Assembly: GCA_015680905.1 (NCBI GenBank)
Contig: CM027378.1
Coordinates: forward strand, 37,607,001 to 37,671,000
Direction: 5' to 3'
Length of the DNA stretch: 64,000 bases
Source: Coptis chinensis
Lineage: Eukaryota > Streptophyta > Magnoliopsida > Ranunculales > Ranunculaceae
Of the stretch, positions 22,112-34,989 are shown one piece after another. The position numbers were made by a program, and so were the translations under genes. Positions within the stretch are counted from its first letter, which is position 1; every line of letters starts with the position of its first letter. The notes beneath the pieces are model-generated. The model worked only from the letters and a program-made list of their open reading frames with translations, was not told the DNA's origin and did no database searches.

Positions 22112-22416
22112 TAGATTATCATGTGCACAACACGTGCATAATGCTACAGCTATAGTTTATCTTTTATTCTATTTCTATTTTAAATCCTTAGTTAATTAGA
22201 ATTAGACTAGCTTCTATTTTAGTTTCCCAAGTTCTATTATGATTAGGATTTGTTAACTAGTTCTCTATATAAGCAGATGTAAACCTTAAGATTTTCAGAC
22301 TTGATTTATTATTAGATTGAATTTATGAAATTTGTTTTTATTCATTAAACCCTAGTTTTGGGTATTTTTATACATTGTGTATTTATTGTTCTTGCTTCCG
22401 CGACAAAGATACATCA
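22096..22416 (+). repeat. 3' LTR of E1
   Basis: This is the uninterrupted 321-bp copy, preceded by the polypurine run GCTGGGGGGAT. It contains the promoter-like CTCTATATAAGCAG and ends ATACATCA, followed by the target duplication ACGTC. Confidence 0.9.
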
Positions 22417-24061
22417 ACGTCTCTCTGTCTGGTCGTCCGTTTGAGGATGGTAGGAGGAAGAGTGCAGCAACTTGGTTCCCACCATAAAAAGGAGAGGTCC
22501 AGAATTGACTAAGGAAAATAACATCTCTATCACTAACAATTGTTAGAGGCATTCCATGGAATTTGTAGATCTGATAAAAAAACACTTGAGCGATATCCTT
22601 AGTTGTGTAAGGATGAGTCAAGGCAATGAAATGCCCATACTTTGTAAATCTATCAACCACCACCAGGATATAGTCTTTTCTTTCTAATTTTGGAAGTCAT
22701 TCTATAAAATCCATGGCGATATCATGCCATGGTGTTTCTGGGATAGGCAAAGGCTGCAACAAACCAGGATAAGGAACACGGTTACTTTTGCTTAGCTGAC
22801 ACACATCACAACACGCTACCCATTGTCTCACATCCTTTTGTAAATTTGGCCAAAAGAACTATTGTTCCAACCTCTTTGCAGTAGCGCATATGCCAGAGTG
22901 CCCACCAACACCAGTTGAATGTAATTCCTCCCATAGATTCTGCCTCAACATACCACTACTTCCCACGTATAGCTTACCATCATGGCTTAACACTTGGTGT
23001 GCATAGGAGTAGCCTTGGTGACTGTTAGCATTAATTAGTAATTCTGTAATCAAGTTTTGTGTTGTAACGTCTCCTCCCATACTCTCAAGGAGTTCTTGCA
23101 TCCAAACTGGTTGTAGACAACTTAAAGCTGCATATGAACCTTCTTCATCATTAGCTCTGGACAACCCATCAGCTACTACATTATCTACACCCTTTTTTAA
23201 TGTGATCTCATAATCATATCCCAACAATTTTGATAACCATTTATGCTGGAGAAGTGTAGAAATACGTTGCTCGAGGAGAAACTTAAGGCTTTTGTGATTT
23301 GTTCTAATTAAGAAATGGCGGCCATATAAGTAAGATCTCCATCTGTTAACAACATAAATGATAGCCCATAGTTCCTTTTCATAGGTAGAAAGACCAAGCT
23401 TCTATGGTGGTAACGCCTTACTCAGAAAAGCTATGGGTTTTCTTTCTTACATCAAGACAGCTCCAATGCCACTATTACAAGCATCTGTTTCCAAAACAAA
23501 AGGTTTATCAAAGTCCGGAAGAGCTAGAACTGAAGTCTGAATCATGGCATGTTTCAGCTTTAAAAATGCATCTTCCGCACCTTTGTTCCAGTGAAACTTA
23601 TCTTTCTTAAGTAATTCAGTCAAAGACTTCGCGATGGTCCCATAATTCTTCACAAATCTTCTATAGTCTTTGGAAACCTCGAAGAAAACCTAGAAGCGCT
23701 TTATAGTCTTTGGAATAGGCCAGTCCTTCATACCATCTACCTTGATTGGATTAGCCGAAATACCCTGATCCGAGATAATATGTCCCAAATACTCCAACTT
23801 TGGCTGAGCAAAAATACACTTGGATTTCTTCGCGTACAATTGGTGCTTTCTTAATATCATAAATACGGCTTCCAAATGTCTAACATGCTCCTCCAAATTC
23901 TTGCTATATACCAGGATGTCATTGAAAAAGACTAAAACAAACTTCCATAAATAATCCTTGAACATATCATTCATAAGGCTTTGGAAAGTAGCAGGTGCAT
24001 TTGTAAGTCCAAAAGGCATCACTTTGAATTCATAATTGCCTACATGTGTACTAAAGGCCAT
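22352..24061 (-). pseudogene. RT, RNase H and integrase start of the minus-strand chromovirus (fossil)
   Basis: The RT core reads VMPFGLTNAPATFQ and later YLGHIISDQGI. RNase H text follows near 23.6-23.4 kb ([15 protein letters not shown]). An HHCC-type and integrase core text follows toward 22.4 kb (VVDRFTKYGHFIAL). The block lies between the two younger plus-strand elements, so both jumped into this pol region. It carries several breaks. Confidence 0.8.
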
Positions 24062-24133
24062 CTTATGAATATCAAGCTTGTAAGCCCGTATCTGAAAAAA
24101 TCCCGCTCGTAGATCAAACTTTGTAAATATAAC

Positions 24134-24473
24134 TGATGTGAGGACACATGATGATTAGCATGTGCCACGTACATGCTTACATATTTCTATTATTTAAACT
24201 AATTGTTTCTTTTTAGGAATAGAGTTTGGTTTTCTATTTGGTTTCTAATTAGGAATTAGGAATAAGAATAAGATGGTTTCCAATTAGGTTTAGTAGTTGT
24301 TTTCTTATATAAAAGCATTTAGGCCTTCATTGTTAGATAGTTATCATGGAATATTAATTCTTTGTGAATTGTTCTTCATATTTGAAGGTTTAAACCCTAG
24401 ATTTAGGTGTTTGATTTATTAAATCTTATTAATGTTCATCCATTGTTGAAACTTCGGCCAACAAGATACATCA
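24134..24473 (+). repeat. 5' LTR of E2
   Basis: It is a 340-bp LTR starting TGATGTGAGGACAC and ending GATACATCA. It contains CTTATATAAAAGC as a TATA-like promoter element. The primer site follows directly. Confidence 0.9.
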
Positions 24474-25549
24474 AATTTGGTATCAAGAGCCAATCGATTT
24501 TTGGGAATTTTTTTTTAAAAGGAAACAATGTTCACGAGTATTGTTCATCGCGGGGTACTGTTCACACTATTCACTACAGAAAGAGGAAAAAAAACTTTCT
24601 TCAATTTCAACAACTTTCTTGGTTATTTTGCTATGGCAAATCAAGAACGAGGTCGTGGTATACCTCCCGGAGTTAATACAAGGCTTAATCGAGTAGAAGA
24701 CGCGGTTTTGGATATGCAATAGATGATGCAGAATCAGAAAAGCAAAGCAAAAGCAATTGATGTTGGGCAGACTTTAGAGATTGAGAAGGTAGTAGATGAC
24801 AACTTACCTACCCAAGACTCCAATCTTGATATTGACTCTTCCAATTCGTCAAGCTCCTCACTTCCTCCACTCTTGCATCATCGCCATCATGCACCCTCAC
24901 ACCATAACTCCTCAGCTTCAACTTATAATTCTAAATTTGTCGATTTGGGTGTTTATCACAACCCCAAACAACAACAAATAGACATTCCCAACAGAGAGGA
25001 ATCACCTTTGACCCCATCATCTCCTATTCGAAAAGATCGGCGTCATCTTCCTCCCATTAATCCTTTTCATGACAAGGCATTACAAACTCAGATCTACTAT
25101 CAATTACCTCACCGTCAAGGTAGAAATCAGCAAGGTGGTGGCCAAAATCAGCAAGGGAAACGAGGAAGACAACACGTAGAAGAGAAACTAGGAAGAGATG
25201 TTCGACGGGAAAAAGATGAACTCCTTCCTGGTCGTGCACTTCCCCATCGAGCCCAAAAATGAAATACTAATGGGCCAGCAGGTCAAGCCCATGTTTTTAA
25301 TAATAGGTCATACCACCAACAACATCGACGTCCCAACCATGGTCCAACCCAAGACCATGATTTGTTTGATTCTCCACTAAGTACACTGCGATGAAATCGC
25401 CGCCAACCACGCTGTAATGCTCCTGATTTTTATCAGCCAGATCCTTCAAATTCTTCATCTGGTCCTTCTCCACCGCGTCATGGTAATCACAATAATCAAA
25501 ACCAAAGGTGTGGGCAACACCACAATTGGCAAAATAATACAGGTAATTT

Positions 25550-26940
25550 TTATATTAATAATCTTTTGCGAATTTTGGAGAAAACTCAAATGGGTGATAT
25601 ACGTTTAGATGTGCTTAAATTTGATGGCAAATTAATGCCTGATAGCTTTGTGGATTAGTTGAATAAGATTGAGAAAGTCTTTGATTATAAGAATATGACG
25701 GTCCCAAGTGTGTTAAATTGGTGGCTACTAAATTAACGGGTTATGCACTTGTTTGATGGGATGAATTACAATTAACTCGTGAACAGGCAGGCCGTCACAA
25801 AATTACTACATGGAACAAGATGCACTATGAGTTAAAGAAAGAATTTATTCCTTATGACTATGAAAGGGATTTGTTCATGCGTCTTCTAAACTTGAAACAA
25901 AGACTTCAAACTGTGACTGCATATACTAAGGAGTTTCTTTTGTACTCGAGCTGACTTGTCTGAGTCCGTGGATCAAAAAATTGGGAGATATTTGAATGGT
26001 TTACGGAACTCAATTCGAAAGGAATTAGCTTTCAAGGATATTTATGATATGTCTGACGCCATTAAATATGCCCTCAAAGCTGAAAAATTGCTCTACTCTT
26101 CTCATTACACTACTGCTAGTGCCACTCTTATTGCCTCTTCTTCTAAACCACCCTCTCCTACTAGACTGGGTCCTGCTACATGCTACAAGTACAAAGAGAT
26201 TGGACATGTTCGTAGCGACTGCCCTAAACGCAAGCGCGTTGGTTTAACATAGGATGAGGATCATCTCACTCTTCTTGAGGCAGAACCCATTGAGATTTGT
26301 GGAACTTTGACTCCCGCAAATTCCGATTGTCCTATGTTGATTGTTCGCCATTCTTTAATTACTCCAGTTGTTAAGAAGGATCCTATGTCATGGCTTCGTC
26401 ATAATATTTTCCGTACACGTTGCACATCAAATTGCAAGTTGTGTAATGTTATCATTGACAGTGGCTCTAGTGACAATATTGTCTCCACAGATATGGTGGA
26501 CAAATTGAAACTTAAGGATGAACCACACCCTAAACCTTATACCCTTTCTTGGTTACAGGATGGTGCTACGGTCAAAGTTACTTGTCGATGCTTGGTTCCT
26601 TTCTCTATCAGTCCTACGTACAAGGATAAAGTATGGTGTTCAGTTACGTCTATGGATGCTTGCCATTTGCTACTTGGTCGACCATGGCAATATGATCTCG
26701 TTGCCCTTCATAATGGGCGCGATAACACTTATACATTCACTTCTCATAGTGAGACGATTGTTTTAACACCATTGGCTCCAGTGCGGCCTATCTCTTATCC
26801 CTGCCCACCAGTTAAGCTGGGTTTTCTAGTAGCAGGGCGTGACCGTGGTATGTTTGTTACATTTATAGAATCATTTGTTTCATGTCCTACTACTATCCCA
26901 CATGTGTTACAACCATTATTACTCCTTTTCTGATGTCTGT
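25550..26940 (+). pseudogene. E2 gag, knuckle and protease (fossil)
   Basis: It reads close to E1: FKDIYDMSDAIKYALKAEKL in gag, a decayed knuckle before SDCPKRK, and the protease site IIDSGSSDNIVS. It is broken in a few places, more than E1 in gag. Confidence 0.82.
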
Positions 26941-27049
26941 AATGAGCTTACCGAGGGAGGTTTGCCTCCTTTGCATGACATCCAGCATGCAATTGATTTG
27001 ATTCCTAGGGCACCTCTTCCGAATTTGCCACATTACCGCATGGCTCCTC

Positions 27050-29763
27050 TGAGCATGCCGAATTACAGAGGCAAGTTTCCAAGTTATTGACTAAGGGATT
27101 CGTTCACAAGAGTATGTCCCCTTGTGCTGTGCCAGCTTTACTCACTCCTAAGAAAGATGGGAGTTGGAGGATGTGTGTTGATAGCAAGGCTATTAACAAG
27201 ATTACTGGGAAATATCGTTTTTCTATTTCACGCCTTGAGGATATGCTAGATTCCTTGCATGGTGCTAAGGTGTTTTCCAAGCTTGATTTGAAATCTGGAT
27301 TTCATCATATTCGGATCCGCCTTGGAGATGAATGGAAAACTTCCTTTAAAATGAAGGATGGTTTATATGAGTGGATGGTCATGCCCTTCGGTCTTTCTAA
27401 TGTTCCTTCTACTTTCATGCGTCTTATGACTTAAGTTTTGCGGCCTTCTTTGAATAAGTGTTGTGCTGTCTACTTTGATGATATTTTGATATATAGTTCT
27501 TGTTCTTTTGAGTCTGAACATCTACAACATATTGAGCTTCTTTTGGGTGTTTTGCGTACTGAAAAGCTTTATTTACAGCTTAAGAAATGTTCTTTCATGG
27601 TTGACTCTGTGGTCTTCTTTGGTTTTGTAGTTTCGGCTAATGGTATTCGTGTCGATGACTCCAAAGTCCAGGCTATTATCGAGTGGCCTATTCCTACTAC
27701 AGTGACTCAGGTACATAGTTTTCATGGGCTAGCTTCTTTCTATAGGAGATTCATTCATAATTTCAACATTATTATGATTCCTCTTACTGCTTTGACAAGT
27801 GAGAAAGTTTTCAAATGGACTACTGAAGCTAATGACGCATTTGACTTAATTAAGAAGAAGATGACTTCTGCTCCTATTTTAGCCTTGCCAAATTTCACCC
27901 AACTCTTTGAGGTGACATGTGATGCTTGTAAGCATGGCATTGGTGCTGTTTTAAGCCAAAATGGCAAGCCAGTTGCTTTCTACAGTGAGAAACTGACTGG
28001 TGCTAAACTGAATTATTCTACATATAACTTGGAATACTATGCAGTTGTACAAGCAGTACAACATTGGCATCATTATCTTATTCATCGTGAGTTTATCATC
28101 AAGTCTGACTATGAAGCTCTTCGCTATCTTAATACCCAGAAGGATGTCAGTGCTAGACATATTAAGTGGAACTCCTTTTTACAGAATTATACTTTCCACT
28201 TACAGTTTCAGGCTGGAAAGGATAATCGAGTTGCTGATGCTTTGAGTTGTTGTTCTCATCTCTTGGTTACTCTCCGTTCATCTTTGTTTGGCTTTGATGA
28301 GTTACGTGACTTATATGCCCAGGAGGCCTATTTTGGTCCTATCCATGCAAATTGTTTGATACATCACGGTGTCTTTGGTGAGTTTTTCCTCCATGATGAT
28401 TTCATATTTTGGGGTTCACAACTTTGTATTCCTATTTCTTCCCTCCATGATCAGATTATGACTGAAATGCATGCTGGGGGGTTGAGTGGTCACTTTGGGA
28501 TCATAAAGACCATTGCCTCTATCAGAGAGAAGTACTTTTGGCCTACTATGCGTAGAGATATTAACCAGTTTATTGCGCGATGTTATATGTGCCAGATAGC
28601 GAAAGGTAAACACACTAATGCTGGTTTGTATACCCCACTTCCAATTCCTGACAAACCTTGGGTTGATGTCTCCATGGACTTTGTGATGGGCTTACCTCGT
28701 TCTACGCATGGCAAGGATTCCATTTTTGTGGTTATGGATCGTTTCTCCAAGATAGCTCATTTCATTCCTTGCACACATACTACAGATGCTACACAGGTTG
28801 CTCATTTATACTTACGTGAGATAGTGTGTTTGCATGGTTTACCTCGCACTAGCACTTCTGATAGAGATGTCAAGTTTACTAGCTATTTTTGGAAAACATT
28901 ATGGAAGCTTTTTAAGAGTAAGCTCCAGTTTTCTATAGTTTTTCAGCCACATGATGGGCATACCAAGGTTGTCAATCGTAGTTTGGGAGATCTACTGAGG
29001 TGTTTGATTGATGATAATCCCAAATCTTGGGAGTTTGTTTTAGCACAAGTAGAGTTTGCCTATATTAACTTTATCAATCGTTCTACATGCCTTTTTCCAT
29101 TCATGATTGTTACTGGCATGACTCCTCTTACCGTTCTTGATCTTCCTCCTATTCCATCGACAGTTCCAGTTTGCGCTTCAGCAAAGGAATTTGCTTCTCG
29201 AATTAAATTTATTCATGAGGATGTCAAGAAGCGTTTAGAGAAATCATATGCTATGTACAAGACTAATGCAGACAAACACAAGCATTTAGTGACTTTTCAA
29301 GTTGGTGATTTGGTCATGCTTTATTTGAGAAAGGAACGTCGTCCTTCATCTCACAAGTTAATATATGATGTGACGTTTTGACCCATTTCCTATTGCTGCC
29401 TGTCATGGAGATAATGTTTATGAGGTAGACCTCCCTCCTGAGATGCGTATATCTCGCACTCATAATGTGGCTAATCTCACTCCTTTTCTTGGCGATAGTG
29501 TTCCACCTATTCCCTTGCATGTCGATAATACTGTGGTTCCTGCTGCTACTACAGATAGAATTGAAACTGTCCTTGAGGTCTCTTCTACTACGACTCGCCA
29601 GAGTACTTATGATCGTTATTTGGTGAAGTGGTGTAACTGTCCATCTTCAAAAAATGTATGGATTTATGATGCTGCATTTCAACATATGGATCCTACTTTC
29701 TACCTTAAGTACAAAGACTTAATCTCAAGAACGAGCTCTTCTATGAGGACACATGATGATTAG
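27050..29763 (+). pseudogene. E2 RT, RNase H, integrase and chromodomain (fossil)
   Basis: RT begins with [19 protein letters not shown] and holds YFDDI near 27.47 kb. RNase H starts with [20 protein letters not shown]. Integrase shows CYMCQIAKGKH, MDFVMGLPRSTHGKDS and TSDRDVKF. A chromodomain-like end reads YDRYLVKWCNCPSSKN. More than 600 residues in the RT to integrase part remain open, which fits a fairly recent insertion. Confidence 0.87.
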
Positions 29764-30078
29764 CATGTGCCACGCACATACTTACATATTTCTATTATTT
29801 AGACTAGTTGTTTCTTTTTAGGAATAGAGTTTGGTTTCCTATTTGGTTTCTAATTAGGAATTATGAATAAGAATAAGATGGTTTCCAATTAGGTTTAGTA
29901 GTTATTTTCTTATATAAAGGGATCTAGGCCTTCATTGTTTGATGGTTATTATGAAATATTAATTCTTTGTGAATTGTTCTTCATGTTTGAAGGTTTAAAT
30001 CCTAAACTTAGGTGTTTGATTTATTAAATCTTATTGATGTTCATCCATTGTTGAAGCTTCCACCAATAAGATACATCA
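29743..30078 (+). repeat. 3' LTR of E2
   Basis: It matches the 5' LTR of E2 along about 336 bp and ends ATACATCA, followed by the ATAAC duplication. Confidence 0.88.
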
Positions 30079-32192
30079 ATAACAACACTATGAAGTTCAT
30101 CTAACAATTCTTCAATGATCGGTATATGGAATTTATTCTTCACTGTCCTATCATTGAGCTTCCTATAACCAACACACATTCTCCATGAATTATCCTTCTT
30201 CTTAACCAGCAAAACTGGAGAAGCAAAAGGACTTTGAGGTCCCTTATTATGCATGTGGCAAGCATTTCCTTCACCTGTTTTTCGATTTCGGACTTTTGAA
30301 TATGTGGATACCGATATGGTCGTATGTTAATTGGACCACTACCATCTTTAAGGTGAATGTAATGGTCATGAGATCTTTGAGGTGGTAATCCTTTCAGTTC
30401 CTCGAAAACATTAGAATAGACATGAAGTAATCTAAAAATTTCAGGAGGAATACTTATCTCGTCTTCAGTTGTTGTGGTTGTGCTCGGAATAGAGTATAAA
30501 AGTCCTATAGCACCATGTGGATTTCTCTTATGGAAGTTACAGAGAGCTTTGCCACTTATAAGCTTTAATTATGCCTGTTCAGTTTGACCTTGCAACACAA
30601 TCAGCCTTCCCTCCTTAAAGAATTTTAGCTGCAACTTGTTGAAGTCCATTGTAACAGGGCTAATAGTCTTAAGCCATTTAACTCCCAAAACCAAGTCACA
30701 CCCGCCCAATGGCAACAACCTTATCTACGAGTCAAAATGTACACCCTGAATCGTCCAATTAAAGTTGGGACAAAAGGCATTACTCACTATTTTAGTTCCA
30801 TCAGCTACTGTAACTAAAAGTTGTGACGTTGGAACTGTTTTACAACCGATTTGTTTTGCAGTAGAGGGATCCATGAAATTGTGATGGACTGCTTCTTAGC
30901 CACTCCTTCTAATTTTAGAGTCTGATGAGAAATGTTTCCAGCAAGAGCATTTAAGGAAATCGCCATCTCAGTCCCTTCTTCTACTGCTTCCATCTCTTCA
31001 AGGCAACCATTTTCAAACACCTTATTTTCCTGTTCTTCCTCACCACTTTCACCCACTATCATGTATAGTTGCTTCTTTTTACAATTATGACCAAAAGTAT
31101 ACACCTCATCACAATTATAACACAATCCTTTTTCTCTTCTAGCTTGCATCTCTTGTTGGCTAAGTTTCTTGATTGGTGGAATGTTGTTGGAAGCATTAGA
31201 ACCTTGGGAAGAGGACTTAGAATTTTTTTGGAAATTTGAGTTGGTAGTATAAGGATTTTTGTGAGGTACGGTATCAAGTTGTGTGGAATTACTGAAGCTT
31301 CTTGGAGGTTTACTAGAGTTGAATTGTGAAATGAACTTTGGTAGGAATTAAAATGGTTAGAAGAGGTAAACGGTTTGGGCAAAGTTTTGGTGGTCTTAGC
31401 AATTGACTCCATGCTTGCTTCTTGCAAACGAGCCAAACTAACGGCATGGCTAAGTGTTTTAGGACTAAACATTTGAACTACATGCTGTATCTCCTCTTTC
31501 AACCCGCTAATGAAACTATAAACAAAATATTCTTCTGTCAAACCTTTATTTTTCATCAAAACCAAAGGTTTCAACTGTTCGAATTTCTCCTGATAATAAG
31601 CAATAGATGATATCTAAATAAGCTTGTTGAACTCTCCAATAATATTTTCATGGCCTTTCTCTGAGTATCTATCACTAAGAGCTTTAGTGAATTCAAACCA
31701 TTGCACCCATTCAATTGAGTCAAACTCTGACTGAAACCAAATTTCAGCTCTACCTTCTAAATGAAGTGAAGCAAATAATACTTTTTGACCTTCATCAATA
31801 GGATTTATTTGGAAGTACCTGTTGGCTTTATTTACCCAGCTTCTAACATTGTCACCCTCAAATTTAGGAAAGTCGGTCTTCGGGGTCTTGAATGAACAGT
31901 AACCAGACTTGTTTTGTTGATTACCCCATTTCCATTGCGCTTGTTGCCCAAAATTGGTAGTAGCAAGATTATTGTTTACATGAGAACCAGACCCCAAAAT
32001 TCCAGAGTGATCTACCTCTTTATCCCGTCCTTTGTTGGCCAACATGGCATCAATTCCTTTTGTTACATACTCCATTTGATCTTTCAAACCATTAACAGAG
32101 TCCTTTAATTCAGAACCCTCCGACTGCATTTCCTCTTGTCTACTTGATATTTCATTGATTTTGGATTCATTAGATTGGATTCCAACCTCCAA
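30024..32192 (-). pseudogene. Gag, zinc knuckle, protease and RT start of the minus-strand chromovirus (fossil)
   Basis: The gag capsid-like part contains KTDFPKFEGDNVRSWVNKAN and FASLHLEGRAEIWFQ. A downstream zinc knuckle reads CYNCDEVYTFGHNC. Near 30.25 kb the N-terminal RT reads [20 protein letters not shown]. This order is usual for chromovirus gag-pol. It is a fossil with several breaks. Confidence 0.8.
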
Positions 32193-32396
32193 TGAATCAT
32201 ATGGAGACTAACAATTCTCATTAGCCATAGAAAGGAGATGGTTGTGTTTGAAGAAATTAATCAAACACAGAGTGTGCACAGCAGTAACTTGAAAAAAAAT
32301 TAAGCAAAAAGAGCTTGAATGTAAACCCTAATGGAGATTTAGAAGTGATGAACCAATGTCAAAATCCTTGAGATGGGATTTGGCTCCGATACCAAC

Positions 32397-33615
32397 TGTT
32401 AGGTTATTCCTAAGAACCTTAAACAACAACTCATAAATGAAAGAATTTAAAAGAGTAAAGAAAACAAGATGGAAGAAATAATAAGCAAAGAGAAGAAAGT
32501 GAAATAGAGAAACAGAAGAAAGAGTAACAAAGAGTGAGAAAATAGGAATTCGATTACCCTTTTCCAATCCCTGCTTACAATGCCTACAACTCCCTTTTAT
32601 GAAGTTCCCTGAAGAACATTTTCATTAAGTTACAATGGAGCCTGTTGTTATTTAGCAAACTAAGCCACAACAGTTGTAACTTAACTACTAGAAGTGAAAA
32701 AAAAAAACCGTTGACCCATTATCCATACCCGGTCTTCATCCGCTACCCAAACCCACACCGACCCGAAAATAGACCCGCCCCACCACCATTTTTACGCGGT
32801 CGGGCTATGGGTGTAGGTTCTATGCTCAAACCCAACCCGACAAACCGCCCGACCCACACCGTGTCAAAAGATGTTGACCCGCACAATTTCAAGACTTTAA
32901 CTCTAATATTTTTGTATTTTATTTATATCTTTTTTTAACTTTTGTAGGAATTTGGAACATATAAACACAAACTTATGAGTTTAACATCAATTTCAAATAT
33001 TCAAGTTTGAACATTGGGCAAATATCAAAAGTTCAAATTCAACTTTCAAATTTTGGAGAAGATGAATCATTCATTCTTGTATTAATTTCGAATTCTTTTA
33101 GTTTCTATTTTATTGTTTTGTACCATAGATCCTCGCTCCCATCTTCATTTTATCATGCTATGGAAAATAATCAATTTACAAATGGTAAATCACGATAAAG
33201 AAGTTTTAAATTTACAGATATGGTTTTGGGTTCAAGTTCATGTTTTTTTATTTTTGTTTATTTTTTATTGATTGATTCCATTTTTTTCTCTATGGTATGA
33301 ATTGGAAATATATTACTTGCAGAATTAGAAAGTTTTTTTGGGGTGAAATTGGGTTAAAATGATAATTTCCATCCGACCCGAATGACCCGCCCAAAACCCG
33401 CCCCATAAGCTGACCTAACAGGCGGGGTGATGGTACTAAGACATGACACTTCAACCCGCCACACCCCGCCCTATTGGGAACCACTGGATTTGTATCCCCT
33501 ATACCCGCCCCGACCCGACCCATCACCATTTGACCCGCGGTTGACCCGGCCCGCATCGTATTACACCCCTAAACTTAACTAACTAACTAAACACATAGTC
33601 CTACAGTTCCTAACA
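32397..33615 (-). repeat. 5' LTR of the minus-strand chromovirus, with a hAT insertion
   Basis: On the minus strand it runs from TGTTAGGAACTGTAGG (33615) to CCTAACA (32397). The LTR proper is about 325 bp; the remainder is the hAT element at 32687-33572 and its target-site duplication. Directly inside lies the primer site at 32382-32395. Confidence 0.8.
32687..33572. mobile_element. Non-autonomous hAT element, 886 bp
   Basis: An exact 8-bp duplication ACTTAACT flanks it (32679-32686 and 33573-33580), the length expected for hAT. Ends are CTAGAAGTG and CACCCCTAA, imperfect inverted repeats. Subterminal regions repeat GACCCG and CCCGCC motifs (GTTGACCC, CGACCCGACC), as in many plant hAT derivatives. 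There is no transposase. It lies inside the 5' LTR of the minus-strand chromovirus, so it is younger than that element. Confidence 0.8.
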
Positions 33616-33934
33616 CTCGCATGTATTCATATCCGTCCCAACTGCCCAAGCCAGATATGTCCCAATTTTTCAAGCCAGAGAAGAGGTTGGATGTGGTGAA
33701 GCAGTGGCAATTCAATGGGATTGGCAGTTCAAACCGACAATTCGAAGGATCAACTATTCAAAGGGATCGACAATTCAAAGGATTGGCAAGTATTTGAATT
33801 TATTTTCTTTTGAATTGATCAGTAAGTTGATCAAAAATAGAATCGATCGGATATGTTTGAATTGAGATTGGGTTTCGAGATTACCCAACTTGATCGACAA
33901 ATTGATTGATCAACAAATTGACTAATCGACATTG

Positions 33935-34740
33935 TCACTACCCCCACAGTATAATGTAACGAAATTTGGGGTGTTGCCACCCCCATTTGTAATGATAACT
34001 AACGTAACGAAAGTTGGTAGATTCTTACCCATATTGTAATGATAACATAACGAAAGTTGGTGGATCGTAGCCCTCATTGTAATGATAACGTAATAAAATT
34101 TGGGGTGTTGTCATCCCCAATGTAATGATAACGTAACGAAATTTGGGGTGTCACCGCTCTCAATATAATGAATAACGTAACAAGATTTAGGGTGTCGCGG
34201 CCCCCATAGTGTAATGATAATGTAAATAAATTTGGGGTGTCTCCGCCCCCAGTGTAATGATAATGTAAAGAAATTTGGGGTGTCGCTGCCCCCAGTGTAA
34301 TGATAATGTAAAGAAATTTGGGGTGTCACCGCCCCAGTACATGTAATAATAATGTAAGGAAATTTGGGGTGTCACCGCCCCCAGTCTAATGATAGTGTAA
34401 GGAAATTTGGGGTGTCGCTGCCCCCATTGTAATGATAACGTAACGAGATTTAGGGTGTCGCCGCCCCCATAGTGTAATGATAATGTAAAGAAATTTGGGG
34501 TGTCGCCACCCCCCAGTGTAATGATAACGTAAGGAAATTTGGGGGGTCGCCGCCCCCAGTGTAATGATAACATAAGGAAATTTGGGGTGTCGCCGCCCCC
34601 AGTGTAATGATAGTGTAACAAAATTTAGGGTATCACCTCCCCCAGTGTAATGATAACTTAACAAAATTTGGAGTGTCGCCGCCCCAATGATAATGTATGT
34701 AATGAATTGTGAAGTGTCGTCTCCTCCAAAGTGTAATGAT
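33935..34740 (+). repeat. 43-bp tandem array, ~18 units
   Basis: The unit is about GTAATGATAACGTAACGAAA followed by TTTGGGGTGTCGCCGCCCCCA. Roughly 18 copies occur, with a few 1-3 bp length variants. Because 43 is not a multiple of three, all three minus-strand frames show the same HYTGG.DTPNF-type repeats, so these readings are not evidence of a protein. The array lies inside the outer Tat-like element. Confidence 0.85.
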
Positions 34741-34989
34741 TTAATGATTAACTTGCTATGAATGAAATGTTATATGAATACTAATTAAAATATATGAATG
34801 CATGAAGAATATATAAATTATAAATGCCAAATGATATTGAAGATGCCCCCATGTATCTTGGAAGATCTTTCGTTTGATGATAGTGTTAATGCCGTCGTTC
34901 CTTGCAAATAGTATTACTTTAATTTGCAATGAATCAATATGGCTTTAAGCGCGCAGAAGGGTTGTAAGTATCATCATAGTGAACTTTGA

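Larger units (their letters stand above)
12785..22416 (+). mobile_element. Chromovirus copy E1, plus strand, complete ends
   Basis: The target-site duplication ACGTC is exact (12780-12784 and 22417-22421). LTR ends are TGATG and ACATCA. The primer site TTGGTATCAGA at 16804 matches initiator tRNA-Met. Without the half-LINE in its 5' LTR it is about 5.94 kb, almost the same as sister copy E2. Domain order is gag, CCHC knuckle, protease, RT, RNase H, integrase, chromodomain. Its coding part has about half a dozen breaks. Its LTRs differ by roughly 4% by eye, suggesting an age of the order of 1-3 million years. Confidence 0.92.
24134..30078 (+). mobile_element. Chromovirus copy E2, plus strand, complete ends
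   Basis: The target duplication ATAAC is exact (24129-24133 and 30079-30083). The 5' LTR is 24134-24473 and the 3' LTR ~29743-30078. The primer site TTGGTATCAAGAGCC is at 24477. Total length is 5945 bp, matching E1 without its insertion. Domain order is the same as in E1. LTR sequence is clearly different from E1 while the coding parts remain close, so they are sister subfamilies. Its LTRs differ by about 4-5% by eye. It carries roughly six to nine breaks. Confidence 0.92.
11733..33615 (-). mobile_element. Chromovirus (Ty3/gypsy), minus strand, interrupted by two later elements
   Basis: Its 5' LTR lies at 32397-33615 and its 3' LTR at ~11733-12017. The primer site matches initiator tRNA-Met (TTGGTATCGGAGCC). 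The parts, in minus order, are gag and zinc knuckle (32192-~31050), protease and start of RT (~31000-30024), RT/RNase H (24061-~23200), integrase (~23000-22352, 12824-12519) and chromodomain (12506-12045). The gaps are the insertions at 24134-30078 and 12785-22416. Its own DNA sums to about 5.4 kb, normal for small chromoviruses of the Reina type, though the clade is not certain. It is broken in many places (about ten or more). Confidence 0.85.

Noticed and set aside
34111-34664. Long minus-strand open readings with repeated HYTGGGDTPNF-type text
   Set aside because: They come from the 43-bp tandem array read in all three frames. No start context, domain or codon bias supports a protein.
33935-34740. 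CRISPR-like array of regular repeats
   Set aside because: Repeats are contiguous with no unique spacers, and the host is a plant.
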